NCBI RefSeq assembly: GCF_046115515.1
Contig: NZ_CP175953.1
Length of the DNA: 64,000 bases
Strand: one strand, 5' to 3'
From: Gracilimonas sp017641085
GTDB taxonomy: Bacteria > Bacteroidota > Rhodothermia > Balneolales > Balneolaceae
The notes under the pieces were generated by a model that had not been told where the DNA came from, did not search any database, and saw nothing but the letters and a program-made list of their open reading frames with translations. Below are positions 36,785-45,790 of this stretch, piece by piece; positions within the stretch are counted from its first letter, which is position 1, and each line of letters starts with the position of its first letter. The translations under genes were made by a program, and so were the position numbers.

Positions 36785-37651
36785 TTAACTTTTAAAATTT
36801 AGAATGAGGAAATAAGGTAACTTCCATACTAAATGAATACAATTGTAATGCCTTTTATGAAATTTGATAAACTTAAAAATGTTTTGATGGCTATGAATAT
36901 CGAATAAGTCTCTTATTTTAAGGTAATAAGTATTTTCTCCACTTTGGCTCCGTATTCTAGTTTCCTGCAGATTTACTTTTACAACAGCATTCCATGAAAT
37001 GTATATTCGTATGCCTTTTTTACGAGCTCGAAAACAAAAGTCTGTATCAGAACCATACTGAGGAAATTCCTCATCAAAATACCCTAACTCTTTAAGAACT
37101 GTATTTGGAATTAAAATTCCCCTTCCTGGCAACTCCATAGTTTTGTGTATCCCCTTTATTTCACTCGAATAGCTTTTTTGTAATGGCTCAATATAATGTT
37201 CACTTTTTAATCCAGCTCTTAAATGGTTTTTTACACCTGCGAATAAAATTAAAGGGTTGTCATCACTATTAGAAATTGACATAGAGCCAAGTACCACATC
37301 TTGTTCTTTAAGGCTTTTATAGTCATCCAACAATTTTGAAATGTATTCAGGGTTTATCTCAACATCATCATTCAATGTTAAAACAAAATCAGGTTTAAAT
37401 TTTTGGGCACACTTAAACCCTTCATTCATACTTTTTGTGTACCACCAGTTACCGTTACCATTGATAATGTGAACGGATGGGAATTTGTTTTCCAACATAC
37501 CAATTGTCCCATCAGATGAACCGTCCACAACCACTATAATTTCAATTCCTATTAAATCATCAGAAGTCATCTGATCTTGCAATTGCGAAATTATAATCTC
37601 AAGTTTTTTAGCTCTATTAAAAGTTGGAATAATTATTGCAATTTTAATCAT
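36785..37651 (-). CDS. Family 2 glycosyltransferase (rhamnosyltransferase-like)
   Basis: 288 residues, a GT-A domain: IIPTFNRAKKLE, VVVDGSSDGT, LTLNDDVEINPEY near residue 90 and the FPQYGSDTDFCFRARKKG segment typical of the GT2 rhamnosyl/N-acetylglucosaminyl subgroup. The acceptor is unknown. Its start codon shares its first base with the stop of the preceding GT2 gene. Confidence 0.87.
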   Translation of the reverse strand: MIKIAIIIPTFNRAKKLEIIISQLQDQMTSDDLIGIEIIVVVDGSSDGTIGMLENKFPSVHIINGNGNWWYTKSMNEGFKCAQKFKPDFVLTLNDDVEINPEYISKLLDDYKSLKEQDVVLGSMSISNSDDNPLILFAGVKNHLRAGLKSEHYIEPLQKSYSSEIKGIHKTMELPGRGILIPNTVLKELGYFDEEFPQYGSDTDFCFRARKKGIRIYISWNAVVKVNLQETRIRSQSGENTYYLKIRDLFDIHSHQNIFKFIKFHKRHYNCIHLVWKLPYFLILNFKS

Positions 37652-38559
37652 TATTTAAAGCATTTATTATTGAATATTTTCACAATAATCTTCAATCTAA
37701 GAGCCAAAATTCTTTTTAATGTATAAATAAAATATTTACCTTTTGTTTTTTTATTAAAATTTTTATAAAGATTTTTATATATATTTATTCTTTTAGAAAG
37801 ATCATAATTGAATGACAACCCTCCTACATGACTTCTATACACTGCCATTATATCGTTTATATAGTAAATTTTACCTATTTGAGTACTTGATAGCTGAATT
37901 GCTTTTTCTCCTGCAGAAATAGAAACAGCCCAACTTGTGAAAAATTCAACGACTTTTTTATTAACAAAAACCATTGAGACAGTAGCAATTCTGGGCTTAT
38001 TTGAAATTACTTCTCTTATACTGACCCAATTAGATTTTTTATGGCTCTCAATAACCAGTGAATCTTCTATGCTGTTATTTTCATAAGTTGTTTTAACATT
38101 ATGAAAACATAACGAACAATCCTCATTTCCCTCCATAAACGCTACCTGTTTTTGGAGTTTTAGTGGATCGGTCCAATAGTCATCGCCTTCACAGAGGGCT
38201 ATGTATTTGCCGCCGGCACTGTATAGGTTATAGAGAAAGTTAAATCGGCCCGTTGGTTGACCGCCTATTTCTATGTTGTTTTCCCGGTGATGAAGAAAAA
38301 GACGAATCTTTTCTGGATATTTTTGAGCGTATTCAGTACAAATTTCTCTTGTGCCATCTTTTGAAGCATCCTCACCTAATAAAACTTCAAAAGGAAAATT
38401 GGTTTCCTGCATTAAAATACCATCCAGGCATTCTTTTATATAAGGTGCATGATTGTAGGTCTGAACACAAACAGTAACGACCGGATTATCATCAACCTTA
38501 TGAGGGTAATGCTTTGCAGGAACCTTTTCGTATTGTTCTTTAAACTCTTGAAAATTCAT
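37651..38559 (-). CDS. Family 2 glycosyltransferase, composition mosaic
   Basis: 302 residues. The N-terminal GT-A part has VCVQTYNHAPYIKECLDG, LGEDASKDGT and ALCEGDDYWTDP (the DDYW metal site near residue 118). Codons for the first 135 or so residues have ordinary GC, while the rest is strikingly AT-rich; the change falls near 38150. The C-terminal part (Lys/Asn/Ile-rich) has no recognised motif. It overlaps the sulfotransferase gene by 4 bases. Confidence 0.85.
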   Translation of the reverse strand: MNFQEFKEQYEKVPAKHYPHKVDDNPVVTVCVQTYNHAPYIKECLDGILMQETNFPFEVLLGEDASKDGTREICTEYAQKYPEKIRLFLHHRENNIEIGGQPTGRFNFLYNLYSAGGKYIALCEGDDYWTDPLKLQKQVAFMEGNEDCSLCFHNVKTTYENNSIEDSLVIESHKKSNWVSIREVISNKPRIATVSMVFVNKKVVEFFTSWAVSISAGEKAIQLSSTQIGKIYYINDIMAVYRSHVGGLSFNYDLSKRINIYKNLYKNFNKKTKGKYFIYTLKRILALRLKIIVKIFNNKCFK

Positions 38560-39350
38560 TTATAGTCTTTTTGGATATTGATAAACCTTTCATCATTCAA
38601 TATTCCTTCAACAATGTCACTTGGCAAAACCTCTTTCCACTCATCTGATCTCTTATTACTTCTGTAAACATCATAAGGATCATCCGAAGATTTCGATGTG
38701 CTATCATTGATAAAACCCTTTACTTGATTTGAGAAAGGAATCTTACAATATTCAAATAACCTAATAGTTTCACCAAAAGTATCCTTTAGAAGATCTTCAT
38801 AAGTTACTAATCTGAATCTTGATGAAAATTTTTCTTGAAGCATCAACATTTGTACTGTAGATTCAATCCATTTTTCAAATCCATAGTAATCATGTTCTGT
38901 AGTATTCTTTTTTTTAGCAAATTGCCATTCTTTCATTATATCCCAATTATCATCAAACTCTTTAGGAGCCTTCATCCAAGATTTAAGAACTCCACAGGGG
39001 TGTCTCACAATACCGATGATTTTTGTATCAGAATTTGAAAGTAAAGTCTCCATAGTTTCAAGGTATCGAACTTCTTTCCAGACCAAATGGGTAATTTCTT
39101 TTTTATGGAAATCTGGAGTTTTATTACCCGATATATTTTGCTTTTGACAAACAAAAGGATCATCTGTTTCTAATAATTTTTCATGAAATTTATTTATGTC
39201 TTCTTTATCACTATCCTTTTCAATAGAAAAAGGGAAGGTATATGAAAAAATTGGCTGATAACGGTATGCCACATACTCTGAACTGTTAAAGATTTGTCCA
39301 AGCCAAGATGTCCCAGAACGGGGAACTCCAAAAATTGCTATATGCTTCAT
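38556..39350 (-). CDS. Sulfotransferase
   Basis: 264 residues. The PAPS-binding 5' loop is FGVPRSGTSWLGQIF near residue 6-20, and the 3' phosphate site is IVRHPCGVLKSWM near residue 115. It would transfer sulfate from PAPS to a sugar hydroxyl, so the polymer is probably sulfated, as is common in marine bacteria. It is embedded in the glycosyltransferase block with a 4-base overlap downstream and a 3-base gap upstream. Confidence 0.88.
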   Translation of the reverse strand: MKHIAIFGVPRSGTSWLGQIFNSSEYVAYRYQPIFSYTFPFSIEKDSDKEDINKFHEKLLETDDPFVCQKQNISGNKTPDFHKKEITHLVWKEVRYLETMETLLSNSDTKIIGIVRHPCGVLKSWMKAPKEFDDNWDIMKEWQFAKKKNTTEHDYYGFEKWIESTVQMLMLQEKFSSRFRLVTYEDLLKDTFGETIRLFEYCKIPFSNQVKGFINDSTSKSSDDPYDVYRSNKRSDEWKEVLPSDIVEGILNDERFINIQKDYK

Positions 39351-39353
39351 GAC

Positions 39354-40058
39354 CTATACAAGTTTATAATTCACTAAAAGCTTGTTCTTAATATTACTTA
39401 TTGAATTAAACATTAGTACATCAATTATAGATAGTCCTGGTATAAATTTATTGTTGAACTGTTCATATTCAATAATCGATGGTTCCAAGAAATCTAATTT
39501 CACCTCATTCTCAAGAAAATACTGTTTGTCATATAACTCCTTCCCCCCAATTGAGTTAACATAGTGATTGATGCCCTCAATCTTACAAATATCAATAAGT
39601 CGATCTGCTGCATCTAATTCTTGATTATCATATTTCTCTGAGCTTTTTTGGAATTCACATTCCAATTCTAAATAATCCGCTACTCTTTTGATGCTTTCTA
39701 TAGCTAACTCACTAATTAATTCAATTTCGGTTTTAAATACTTCTCCAATAATTGGAAATACATATTCAAAATAGGGAGCATTGCTATACGTGAATCGTAT
39801 CTTTTTTAATAGCTTTTTTTGGTCCCGCTCAGTTAAACTGTGATCTATATCTTTAATTAACCTGTTTTGAGAAGCATTCTTACAAGGAATTGTTAGATAC
39901 TTTGCTTCACCATTTATCAAAATTCTATTTCTATTTATCCATCCTCCTGTAATGTAATTTACATCATCATAGAAAATGAATTTATCTACCTCCTTTATGA
40001 GTTGAAAGTATCCAATGTATGGAAAAAAGTACGGCTGCATGACAGCTATGCTATTCAT
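39354..40058 (-). CDS. WbqC-family protein
   Basis: 234 residues starting MNSIAVMQPYFFPYIGYFQL, the WbqC family signature, with FIFYDDVNY and WINRNRILING following. WbqC proteins are found in O-antigen loci next to DegT-type aminotransferases; their reaction is not firmly established. Here the gene overlaps the VioA-like aminotransferase by 4 bases, and no separate N-acyltransferase for that amino sugar is visible, so WbqC may modify the new amino group (inference). Confidence 0.85.
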   Translation of the reverse strand: MNSIAVMQPYFFPYIGYFQLIKEVDKFIFYDDVNYITGGWINRNRILINGEAKYLTIPCKNASQNRLIKDIDHSLTERDQKKLLKKIRFTYSNAPYFEYVFPIIGEVFKTEIELISELAIESIKRVADYLELECEFQKSSEKYDNQELDAADRLIDICKIEGINHYVNSIGGKELYDKQYFLENEVKLDFLEPSIIEYEQFNNKFIPGLSIIDVLMFNSISNIKNKLLVNYKLV

Positions 40059-41128
40059 AATTCTTTTTTTATTATTTTTACAATTAACTCTTGATCTTCA
40101 CTTGTTAAGTCAAAAAATACCGGCAAACACAAAATGCGCTCCGAAATATCTTTCGAAACCTTTACTTCTTCCGTCTTCACATAATCCAAAGTATCCAAAC
40201 TCGGGTAAAAATAACGCCGGGGATAAATCTCATTTTGTTCAAGGACTTCTTTCACCTTTAATGCCACAGCTTCGCTTTCAAAGATGACCGGGTAATATGC
40301 GTAATTCCATTCAGCATGTTTCTGTATCGTAATGCGTTGAGCCGGGGCATCTTTCAGTAATTCATCATACTGTAAACACTGTGACTTTCTGCTATTCAAT
40401 ATTTCCCTGATGTACTTTAGATTACACAATCCCATAGCTGCATGAAATTCTGAATTCTTGCCATTTATGCCCACTCCATCAAATTGTTCAAAACCAGCAT
40501 GTCCGAAATTCCGCATCTTACTCATCCGGTAGTTTAGGTCTTCATTACGAGTAAAAACCGCTCCTCCTTCCACGCTATGAAATAATTTGGTAGCATGGAA
40601 ACTGGTGGTACTGATATCTCCGTACTCAAACACAGATTTTCCTTTATAGGTGGTTCCAAAGCAATGGGCTGCATCATAGATCACCTTCAGGTTGTGCTTG
40701 TCCGCAATAACCTGAATGGCTTCAATATCACAGGGGTTGCCAAATACATGAGTGGCTAAAATGCCGGTAGTTTTATCCGTAATAGCTTCTTCAATAAGCG
40801 TCGGGTTTATATTGAACGTATTTGGGTCAATATCCACAAATACCGGCTTACAGCCCTCCCACACAATACTTGAGGTCGTGGCCACATAAGAGAAGGGTGT
40901 AGTAATGATCTCCCCTTTTAAGTCCAGTGCCTTAATGGCAATTTGTAAAGCAATTGTGCCATTGGAAAGATACAGGAGGTGTTTAGTTTCAAGATATTCT
41001 TTCAACTTCTGCTCCAGTTGTTGTACCAACGGACCGTTATTTGTAAGGTGTTCCCGTTCCCAGATTTCTTGCAGGTATTCCTGGTATCCCTCACGGGGAG
41101 GCATAAATGGTTTGGTTACGGGAATCAT
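40055..41128 (-). CDS. VioA-like dTDP-4-amino-4,6-dideoxyhexose aminotransferase (DegT family)
   Basis: 357 residues, PLP aminotransferase. NGPLVQQLE and LYLSNGTIAL lie near the start, IYDAAHCFGTTY carries the PLP Asp, and SFHATKLFHSVEGG carries the PLP Lys. The FHATKLFHSVEGG form is shared with VioA/FdtB-like enzymes that aminate dTDP-keto-6-deoxyhexoses. RmlA and RmlB are encoded just upstream without RmlC or RmlD, which fits a dTDP-4-amino-4,6-dideoxy sugar end product. It overlaps wzx by 4 bases and wbqC by 4 bases. Confidence 0.87.
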   Translation of the reverse strand: MIPVTKPFMPPREGYQEYLQEIWEREHLTNNGPLVQQLEQKLKEYLETKHLLYLSNGTIALQIAIKALDLKGEIITTPFSYVATTSSIVWEGCKPVFVDIDPNTFNINPTLIEEAITDKTTGILATHVFGNPCDIEAIQVIADKHNLKVIYDAAHCFGTTYKGKSVFEYGDISTTSFHATKLFHSVEGGAVFTRNEDLNYRMSKMRNFGHAGFEQFDGVGINGKNSEFHAAMGLCNLKYIREILNSRKSQCLQYDELLKDAPAQRITIQKHAEWNYAYYPVIFESEAVALKVKEVLEQNEIYPRRYFYPSLDTLDYVKTEEVKVSKDISERILCLPVFFDLTSEDQELIVKIIKKEL

Positions 41129-42588
41129 ACGTCTAAGATGGTTTTAATTTTTTTGGGCAAAAAAGGAGCCGCCATTTCCAAAACGAGGTTTACGATCTCT
41201 GTTCGGTATAGCAAATTTCCAACAATATAGACAATGCCGGAAAGCAGTAAGTACCCAATTAACATAAACAATGAATGTACAGGATAGAAGTACGATAAGA
41301 TTATCAAAACAGTAATCATAGGGATTGATAACACTAAAACTTTTAGTACATCACTGCACTGTTCACTGATAGAATAGTCTAAAAACCTAGCTGTGTACCA
41401 AGTATTTATAAACAGTGCCACATATGATGAGACAACTTGGCCCGCCAACAAACCATATATACCAAACTTCAATCCAATAATTATTGCTATAGAAACATTG
41501 ATTTTTTTTATAAACTCTAATTTTAAAATTAAATCAGATCTGTTTATCACCATTAAAATATTCAAATTAATAGCATGTATATGATATAATAGTCCACTTA
41601 AGCATAAGATCATCAAAAAAGGTGTTGCAGATGCCCATTTTTCACCTAATACATATACTAGAAGTGGCTCAGCAAAAAGAATAATAACTAACATCAAAGG
41701 AAAAATAACAAAAGAGCTGAGCTGTAACACATTTCTATAGTTTTTTTTTAATCGCTCTTCATCATCAGATACTTTTACTAATAATGGATAGCTGACTTTT
41801 TGAATTATTCCCACTACGTTTCTACTTGCAAGATCTTGAATTTTTTTGGCCTGAGTATAAAAACCAAGAGTTGAGGCAACAAAAAATTTCCCGATTATTA
41901 GTTTGTATATATGTTTAAAAATTGTATCAATAAGACCAGAAAATAATAGTTTATAGCCAAAACCAAACAGTCGAAAGAATGAGTCTCTATAAAAATAAAA
42001 TCGGATATTGGCCGGCTGTAAAATCCACAAGGCTATACTGCTACAGGCAGCAACCAATAAATATTGTGCAACCAATGACCAAACTCCAAAATCCATATAT
42101 GCCATGGTTATGGAAACTATCCCAGCAATAACTACGGCTGGGACTTGTGCATAAGCCTGTTTCTTAAATTCCAGCTGTTGCGTCATTTCGGAGCGCTGTA
42201 CAATTGCTACGCCAAAAAATATAACCGCTAAGCCCATCACCCTAGTCAAATCCACTAATTCAGGCCGGCTGTAGAATTCTGCAATCCAGGGGGCACCTAT
42301 ATACAACAATCCATAAAAAGCCACCGAAAGTAAAAGATTAAACCAAAACACCGTGGAACGGTCCTGATCGGTAATTTCTTTTTCCCGAATCAGCGCCTGC
42401 CCCATACCACTATCAATAAAACTTTGGGCAATGGCAAAAAAGATCATAAGCATAGCTATGAGACCAAAATCTTCGGGTGTAAGTAATCGAGCCAGGATTA
42501 TAAATATTACTGCCTGTAATATCTGTTGACCAAAACGTTCAACAGCCACCCATAAAACCCCTTTTGAGGCTTCTGCTTTAAGAGACAT
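41125..42588 (-). CDS. wzx: Wzx-type oligosaccharide flippase
   Basis: 487 residues with about 14 membrane helices, starting with GVLWVAVERFGQQILQAVIF and PEDFGLIAMLMIF, typical of the polysaccharide-specific MOP transporters. It would flip the finished lipid-linked repeat unit to the periplasm. The 5' half (42000-42588) has ordinary composition and the 3' half (about 41260-41990) is AT-rich, so the gene may be a recombinant. It overlaps rmlA by 11 bases. Confidence 0.9.
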   Translation of the reverse strand: MSLKAEASKGVLWVAVERFGQQILQAVIFIILARLLTPEDFGLIAMLMIFFAIAQSFIDSGMGQALIREKEITDQDRSTVFWFNLLLSVAFYGLLYIGAPWIAEFYSRPELVDLTRVMGLAVIFFGVAIVQRSEMTQQLEFKKQAYAQVPAVVIAGIVSITMAYMDFGVWSLVAQYLLVAACSSIALWILQPANIRFYFYRDSFFRLFGFGYKLLFSGLIDTIFKHIYKLIIGKFFVASTLGFYTQAKKIQDLASRNVVGIIQKVSYPLLVKVSDDEERLKKNYRNVLQLSSFVIFPLMLVIILFAEPLLVYVLGEKWASATPFLMILCLSGLLYHIHAINLNILMVINRSDLILKLEFIKKINVSIAIIIGLKFGIYGLLAGQVVSSYVALFINTWYTARFLDYSISEQCSDVLKVLVLSIPMITVLIILSYFYPVHSLFMLIGYLLLSGIVYIVGNLLYRTEIVNLVLEMAAPFLPKKIKTILDV

Positions 42589-43453
42589 GTAATTCTATTA
42601 ACCTTTTTAAATATTCTCCGTAGCCGTTTTTCTTAAGTTCATCGGCTTTTTGCAGTACTTGTTCGGTGGTAATCCATTTTTGTCGCCATGCAATTTCTTC
42701 CAAACAGGCAATTTTATAGCCTTGCCGTCGCTCAATAATCTCCACGTATTGGGATGCCTCGCTCATAGCATCATGAGTGCCAGTATCCAGCCAGGCATAT
42801 CCACGGCCGAGCACCTGCACATGCAGGGCATCCCACTCCAAATACTTTTGGTTAACTGAAGTAATTTCCAGCTCTCCTCGGTCAGAGGGCTTCACGTTTT
42901 TAGCCACATCCACCACGCGGTTGTCATAAAAATACAGTCCGGTTACCGCCAGGTTGCTTTTGGGTTTATCTGGTTTTTCTTCAATAGAGAGGGCTTTTCG
43001 GTCTTTATTAATTTCTACAACTCCAAATCTTTCAGGATCTCTAACTCTGTAACCAAAAACAGTAGCACCTTTCAAATTTTTAACCGTCTCTTCCAGTTTT
43101 TTCCTAAAACCCTGTCCATAGAAAATATTATCTCCCAAAATCAGACATACATCATCATCTCCAATAAACTCTTCTCCAATAATGAATGCTTGGGCTAGTC
43201 CATCGGGGCTGGGCTGTACGGCATAGGAAAGCTCAATGCCCCATTCAGAGCCGTCGCCTAAAAGGCGTTTGAAGCTTTCATTATCTTCGGGGGTGGTAAT
43301 GATTAGAATTTCCCGAATTCCTGCGAGCATAAGTACGGAAAGCGGATAATAGATCATCGGCTTGTCGTACACCGGCATCAGTTGTTTGCTAATGGCTTTG
43401 GTAACAGGATAAAGCCGTGTTCCGGAGCCGCCTGCGAGTATGATTCCTTTCAT
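42578..43453 (-). CDS. rmlA: Glucose-1-phosphate thymidylyltransferase
   Basis: 291 residues of RmlA: LAGGSGTRLYPVTKAISKQL (nucleotide loop), MIYYPLSVLMLAGI, LGDNIFYGQG with the metal-binding Asp, and EEKPDKPKSNLAVTGLYFY. Length and motifs match the short RmlA class. It makes dTDP-glucose, the substrate of RmlB encoded 72 bases upstream. No rmlC or rmlD is present in the window. Confidence 0.96.
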   Translation of the reverse strand: MKGIILAGGSGTRLYPVTKAISKQLMPVYDKPMIYYPLSVLMLAGIREILIITTPEDNESFKRLLGDGSEWGIELSYAVQPSPDGLAQAFIIGEEFIGDDDVCLILGDNIFYGQGFRKKLEETVKNLKGATVFGYRVRDPERFGVVEINKDRKALSIEEKPDKPKSNLAVTGLYFYDNRVVDVAKNVKPSDRGELEITSVNQKYLEWDALHVQVLGRGYAWLDTGTHDAMSEASQYVEIIERRQGYKIACLEEIAWRQKWITTEQVLQKADELKKNGYGEYLKRLIELHVS

Positions 43454-43525
43454 GTTGGAAATTTTAAATGCAAAATTTTGAATTTTAAATTGGTATTCGT
43501 CATAGCCAAAATTGAAATTGAGCCT

Positions 43526-44572
43526 TTATCCAACACCAAGTCTTTCAAGGCTATAATTATTTTCCGTAACTGCTTCGCACCAATCGATATTATCGAGATA
43601 CCATTGGATTGTTTTTTTGATTCCACTATCAAATGTTTCTTCGGGTGTCCATCCTAATTCACGTTCAATTTTGGAGGCATCTATGGCGTATCGGAAATCA
43701 TGGCCGGGGCGGTCGGTTACAAAGCTAATTTGATCTCGGTAATTTGTTTCTTTAGAAACCAACTCATTTAAAGTATCACAAATAGTATGGACCACTTCAA
43801 TGTTTTGCTTTTCGTTGTGTCCACCGATGTTGTAGGTTTCTCCGTGTTTTCCGGTTTCCACTACGGTAAGCAAGGCCTTGGCGTGATCATCTACATACAG
43901 CCAATCTCTCACGTTTTCACCGGTTCCATAAACGGGAATATCTTTTCCTTGCAAGGCTTTCAAAATAACTACCGGGATCAATTTCTCAGGAAACTGATAA
44001 GGGCCATAGTTGTTCGAACAGTTGGTGATCATGGTCGGTAATCCGTAGGTATGATGCCATGCTCTTACTAAATGATCAGATGAAGCTTTACTGGATGAAT
44101 AAGGTGAACGAGGATCGTAAGGCGTTTCTTCAGTAAAAAAGCCTTCATCTCCTAATTCACCATAAACCTCATCCGTGGAAACATGCAGAAAGCGGAAGCT
44201 GTCTTTTTGATCGTCATCTAAATCTTGCCAGTACTGTTTTGCTTCCTCCAATAATGTGTGCGTACCATTCACATTTGTTTTGATAAATTCTGCAGAACCA
44301 TCAATAGAGCGATCCACATGAGATTCTGCTGCAAGGTGCATAATGGCATCAGGTTGGAATTCATTGAGGATTCGATTTATTTCTTCCGCATCACAAATGT
44401 CCACTTGTTCAAACTGGTAGCGATCTGAGTCAGCAATGGATGCTATTGATTCCAAATGTCCGGCATACGTGAGTTTATCTATGTTTAGAACTTCGTGGTC
44501 CGTTTCATTAATAATCATTCGAACTAAAGCCGAACCAATAAATCCTGCACCACCTGTTACTAGAATCTTCAT
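43526..44572 (-). CDS. rmlB: dTDP-glucose 4,6-dehydratase
   Basis: 348 residues of the extended SDR family: NAD site TGGAGFIGSALV, HVSTDEVYGELG, the catalytic YSSSKASSD (YxxxK) and NNYGPYQFPEKLIP. The product dTDP-4-keto-6-deoxyglucose is the expected substrate of the VioA-like aminotransferase. It lies 5 bases after gmd. A short AT-rich palindromic stretch separates it from rmlA. Confidence 0.96.
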   Translation of the reverse strand: MKILVTGGAGFIGSALVRMIINETDHEVLNIDKLTYAGHLESIASIADSDRYQFEQVDICDAEEINRILNEFQPDAIMHLAAESHVDRSIDGSAEFIKTNVNGTHTLLEEAKQYWQDLDDDQKDSFRFLHVSTDEVYGELGDEGFFTEETPYDPRSPYSSSKASSDHLVRAWHHTYGLPTMITNCSNNYGPYQFPEKLIPVVILKALQGKDIPVYGTGENVRDWLYVDDHAKALLTVVETGKHGETYNIGGHNEKQNIEVVHTICDTLNELVSKETNYRDQISFVTDRPGHDFRYAIDASKIERELGWTPEETFDSGIKKTIQWYLDNIDWCEAVTENNYSLERLGVG

Positions 44573-44577
44573 ATAAA

Positions 44578-45747
44578 CTATTCCGCCTGAGTTAAAACTT
44601 TATGTCCAGCCTCTTTCAAATCCAGATCCTTCTGAAAAAGCTTCACATCGCTTTGTACCATATCTTCTAATAATCCTTGGAGATCGTACTTGGGTTTCCA
44701 TCCTAATTTTTCCTGTGCTTTAGTGGGATCTCCGATGAGAAGTTCAACTTCTGTGGGTCGGAAATAGCGGGGGTCGACTTCGATGAGGGTGTTGCCGGTT
44801 TCGAGTTGCGGGGGGAGGGTTTCGGGTTGCGAGTTACGGGTTTCTTGGGTTGTGGCGGCTTTGTACTTTTCGTGGTCTATCGAGGCTATTATACCTTTTT
44901 CGTCCACGCCTTCGCCTTCGAATTTCAATTTAATGCCTACTTCGTTGAAGGCGGCGGTAATGAAGTCTCGGACTTTGGTGGTTACGCCGGTGGCAATGAC
45001 GAAATCTTCGGGTTTGTCTTGTTGGAGCATGAGCCACATGGCTTCTACGTAATCTTTGGCGTGTCCCCAGTCGCGTTTAGCGTCCATGTTACCAATGTAC
45101 ATTTTGTCCTGCAGGCCCAAGGCTATCTTTGCTGCTGCCCTGGTAATTTTACGGGTTACAAAAGTCTCACCCCGGCGAGGAGATTCATGGTTAAATAAGA
45201 TGCCGTTGCAAGCGTACATATCATAGGCTTCCCTGTAGTTTACGGTGATCCAATAGCCGTAAAGTTTAGCCACCGCATAGGGAGAACGGGGGTAAAAAGG
45301 AGTCTTTTCACTTTGGGGGACTTCCTGTACTAATCCATAGAGCTCCGAAGTAGAAGCCTGGTAAATTTTGGTTTTCTTCTCCATTCCCAGCAAGCGAACG
45401 GCTTCCAAAATACGGAGCGTGCCTAATCCATCTACATTGGCCGTGTATTCCGGTGTATCAAAACTCACCTTCACATGACTCATAGCCGCCAGGTTATAAA
45501 TTTCATCCGGCTCGCTTTCTTTTATAATGCGGGTGATGTTCAAAGAATCCGTTAAGTCCCCATAATGCAGAATGAGCCGCTGGTCTTTTTCGTGGGGGTC
45601 CTGGTAGAGATGATCAATACGGTCGGTGTTAAATAAGGATGCTCTTCGTTTTATCCCGTGTACGATGTACCCTTTCTTAAGTAAAAGTTCGGCGAGGTAT
45701 GCACCATCTTGTCCGGTAATGCCTGTAATCAGTGCTACTTTTTTCAT
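44578..45747 (-). CDS. gmd: GDP-mannose 4,6-dehydratase with an unusual repeat-like insertion
   Basis: 389 residues: TGITGQDGAYLAELLLKKGY, the subfamily marks INHE-type FNHESPRRGETFVTRKI, and YAVAKLYGYW with the catalytic Tyr and Lys. It converts GDP-mannose to GDP-4-keto-6-deoxymannose for Fcl. Between DHEKYK and EVDPRYFRPTEVE, residues about 297-320 form a low-complexity Thr/Gln/Glu/Pro segment encoded by a G-rich repeat (44790-44860) resembling intergenic repeats near 50283 and 50686. The catalytic residues lie outside it. Confidence 0.95.
   Translation of the reverse strand: MKKVALITGITGQDGAYLAELLLKKGYIVHGIKRRASLFNTDRIDHLYQDPHEKDQRLILHYGDLTDSLNITRIIKESEPDEIYNLAAMSHVKVSFDTPEYTANVDGLGTLRILEAVRLLGMEKKTKIYQASTSELYGLVQEVPQSEKTPFYPRSPYAVAKLYGYWITVNYREAYDMYACNGILFNHESPRRGETFVTRKITRAAAKIALGLQDKMYIGNMDAKRDWGHAKDYVEAMWLMLQQDKPEDFVIATGVTTKVRDFITAAFNEVGIKLKFEGEGVDEKGIIASIDHEKYKAATTQETRNSQPETLPPQLETGNTLIEVDPRYFRPTEVELLIGDPTKAQEKLGWKPKYDLQGLLEDMVQSDVKLFQKDLDLKEAGHKVLTQAE
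44790..44860. repeat. GTTGCGGG/GTTACGGG-type repeat inside the gmd reading frame
   Basis: On the plus strand the units GAGTTGCGGGGG, TTTCGGGTTGCGAG and TTACGGGTTTCTTGGG follow each other without breaking the gmd frame. The same short units recur in noncoding sequence at about 50283-50330 and 50688-50712. Confidence 0.65.
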
Positions 45748-45749
45748 AA

Positions 45750-45790
45750 TAGTTTAGTTGTTTGGCTGTTGAGACGTTTAGGTGTTGGTG
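45750..45790. repeat. Direct-repeat flank of the four-helix gene
   Basis: A TTTAGTTGTTTGGCTGTTGA to CGTTTAGG stretch here resembles TTTAGTTGTTGAGGCGTTGA to GTTTAG at 46141-46178, so the four-helix gene between gmd and fcl sits between two imperfect direct repeats. Confidence 0.55.
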
